From UBA6921 sp031363085 (lineage in GTDB: Bacteria > Pseudomonadota > Gammaproteobacteria > SG8-11), in the NCBI GenBank assembly GCA_031363085.1, contig JANLTU010000214.1, positions 1 through 6,950 of the forward strand: a DNA stretch of 6,950 nt, written 5' to 3'. The notes under the pieces were generated by a model. That model ran no database searches. It was not told where the DNA came from and saw only the letters and a list, made by a program, of their open reading frames with translations. How positions within the stretch are numbered: position 1 is the stretch's first letter; every line of letters begins with the position of its first letter. Shown here one piece after another: positions 5,750 to 6,950 of the stretch. Made by a program: the position numbers and the translations under genes.

Positions 5750-6949
5750 TCAGAACATCACGGTTTCAAACGTTCCGTCGATGTAGGTCACGGTATACCC
5801 CATACCATTCATCGCGGGCTTGATCGTTCCGACTTTCATGCCGTCGACTGTGACGCTGCCGACCCACTGTTTCTTATCGAGGGGATCGGGCTCCATCGTG
5901 ATCACGGTGGTCTTGCCACCTTTCACAGACGTAAGCGTGAGTTTAAGGCCAGTTTCCTGACTGTGCTTGATCGCATCTTCAATCTTGATGGTGACATCGC
6001 CATAGGCAATGTTGATTGAACTGGTCGCGCTGTCATATGCCGTACGATCAAAAGCCAGCGTGAATTCCGCCTCCGGCAGATTGTTGAGCTTGGTGGTAAA
6101 CATAAGCGTGCCGTCGACATCGCGCCAGTGCGTTGCGTTTTCATCATGCATGGCAACCATAGGCACACCAACGAAGCTGCTCGCATTGCGCATATACGCA
6201 TGCAAAGCGGCACTAAACTTGTTGGTGTTGTCCTTGAACTCGCCACTCATCATCAGGTGGCTGGGATTCGGCCGTGCAGTAGGCGCCTTGTCGGGCCGCT
6301 GTGCGGCGAAAGCAACCTGCCCGCTGAAGTGCTGCGGATTGGTCACCGTCGCGGACTTAATTTGCTCCACGATTGCCTGCGCTTCCAACATCACACTGTC
6401 AGGCAGTTCCGTGTAATTACCACTCGCAATGTCACTCAACGACGTGCTGCTGGGGTACTTCACCGTGAGCTTGCCCTTGTCGATCTGTACGGAAGCGAGC
6501 GCATTGGTCACTTTAGCCTTCACAACCTCAAGCATGTACGTCGCGCCCTCCAGGTTCGGAGGAGTGACGACGATATTGACGGTATTACCGTCGATCATGC
6601 CATCCACTATCGACAATTGAGAATTGCTCTGCACGATACTCCCGGTAACCAGCGGGCCGGAATAGCCTGCCGGCATGTAGTCCGCAAGGTTATGACCCTT
6701 ACTGAAGCCGCTGAGATAAGCGTGGGACATCGCATGTAATGCGTAACCAAGCGCGTCAACCGCACTCGCGGTGATTTGCCCGGATACAGTTGCGGCGCCA
6801 AGCTGAGTGCTCAAGACACCCCCTTGAGCATTAAGCGTGGCAACTTGGGTTGACCATGTACGCAGCTCGGTTACCGCCTCCTTTGCATGGGCGAGAGACG
6901 GAGGGGGTGGGGAATCGCTGCTACTGCCACAACCGGTGAGAATAGAAAA
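5750..6949 (-). CDS. Lipoprotein of unknown function, N-terminus outside the window
   Basis: 399 codons are visible before the TGA stop; the gene begins beyond 6950. The first in-window residues read FSILTGCGSSSDSPPPPS: a lipobox (L-T-G-C) with the lipidated Cys as in-window residue 7, so only about 10-20 signal-peptide residues are missing. The residue after Cys is Gly, not Asp, which favours outer-membrane sorting. A flexible Ser/Pro linker follows, then a helical stretch (about residues 18-50), then a beta-rich body with Ala/Gln-containing helices. The last part shows repeated strands such as VTIKIEDAI, LKLTLTSV, WVGSVTVDG and GYTVTYIDGTFETVMF. A TTG at 6814-6812 could be mistaken for a start, but the frame is open past it to the lipobox. 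No family is recognised. Confidence 0.8.
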   Translation of the reverse strand, partial: FSILTGCGSSSDSPPPPSLAHAKEAVTELRTWSTQVATLNAQGGVLSTQLGAATVSGQITASAVDALGYALHAMSHAYLSGFSKGHNLADYMPAGYSGPLVTGSIVQSNSQLSIVDGMIDGNTVNIVVTPPNLEGATYMLEVVKAKVTNALASVQIDKGKLTVKYPSSTSLSDIASGNYTELPDSVMLEAQAIVEQIKSATVTNPQHFSGQVAFAAQRPDKAPTARPNPSHLMMSGEFKDNTNKFSAALHAYMRNASSFVGVPMVAMHDENATHWRDVDGTLMFTTKLNNLPEAEFTLAFDRTAYDSATSSINIAYGDVTIKIEDAIKHSQETGLKLTLTSVKGGKTTVITMEPDPLDKKQWVGSVTVDGMKVGTIKPAMNGMGYTVTYIDGTFETVMF

Positions 6950-6950
6950 A

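Noticed and set aside
6128..6739. 203-codon plus-strand open frame opposite the lipoprotein gene
   Set aside because: It is antisense to a gene with a lipobox and a coherent beta-rich product; its His/Arg-rich translation looks like a GC-driven shadow.
6812..6814. TTG as start codon of the 5750-6949 gene
   Set aside because: The frame stays open upstream to the window edge and encodes a clear lipobox, so the true start lies outside.

Overview
The window looks like chromosomal DNA of a GC-rich gammaproteobacterium. The main evidence is the adjacent accA and tilS pair on one strand, an order familiar from Pseudomonas and relatives, together with envelope genes that have Gram-negative export signals (a lipobox and Sec signal peptides). 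I cannot name the genus.

Layout. Positions 1-1461 are mobile-element debris on the plus strand. First comes the last 42 codons of a Tn5/IS50-type (IS4 family) transposase, whose stop codon lies inside a recognisable IS50-like terminal inverted repeat ending at 140. Immediately next to it is a broken integrase-core (DDE) transposase gene, 142-1352. It has lost an internal block and is interrupted by four short GC-rich insertions of about 37, 37, 23 and 47 bp. Positions 1353-1461 are non-coding tail.

From 1462 to 6950 every credible gene is on the minus strand. In transcription order they are: an N-terminally cut lipoprotein of unknown function (6949 down to 5750); a strong intrinsic terminator (5699-5729); a predicted outer-membrane beta-barrel protein of unknown function (5687-4599); a 150-bp gap; accA (4448-3417), the alpha subunit of acetyl-CoA carboxylase carboxyltransferase; tilS (3349-1934), tRNA-Ile lysidine synthetase; and a small exported, probably outer-membrane, protein (1926-1462) whose ribosome-binding site lies at the end of tilS. 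accA, tilS and the small protein gene probably form one transcription unit, but the first and second of these have unrelated biochemical roles (fatty acid synthesis, tRNA decoding).

The most unusual content is in the integrase pseudogene. Removing the four short insertions restores one reading frame matching the integrase family from 423 to 1352. Two of them are the same length, lie in opposite orientation, and share an identical 15-bp core in the same register; a third looks like a decayed relative. They look like copies of a small palindromic mobile repeat. I see no defence system, CRISPR array, tRNA, rRNA or riboswitch in this window.
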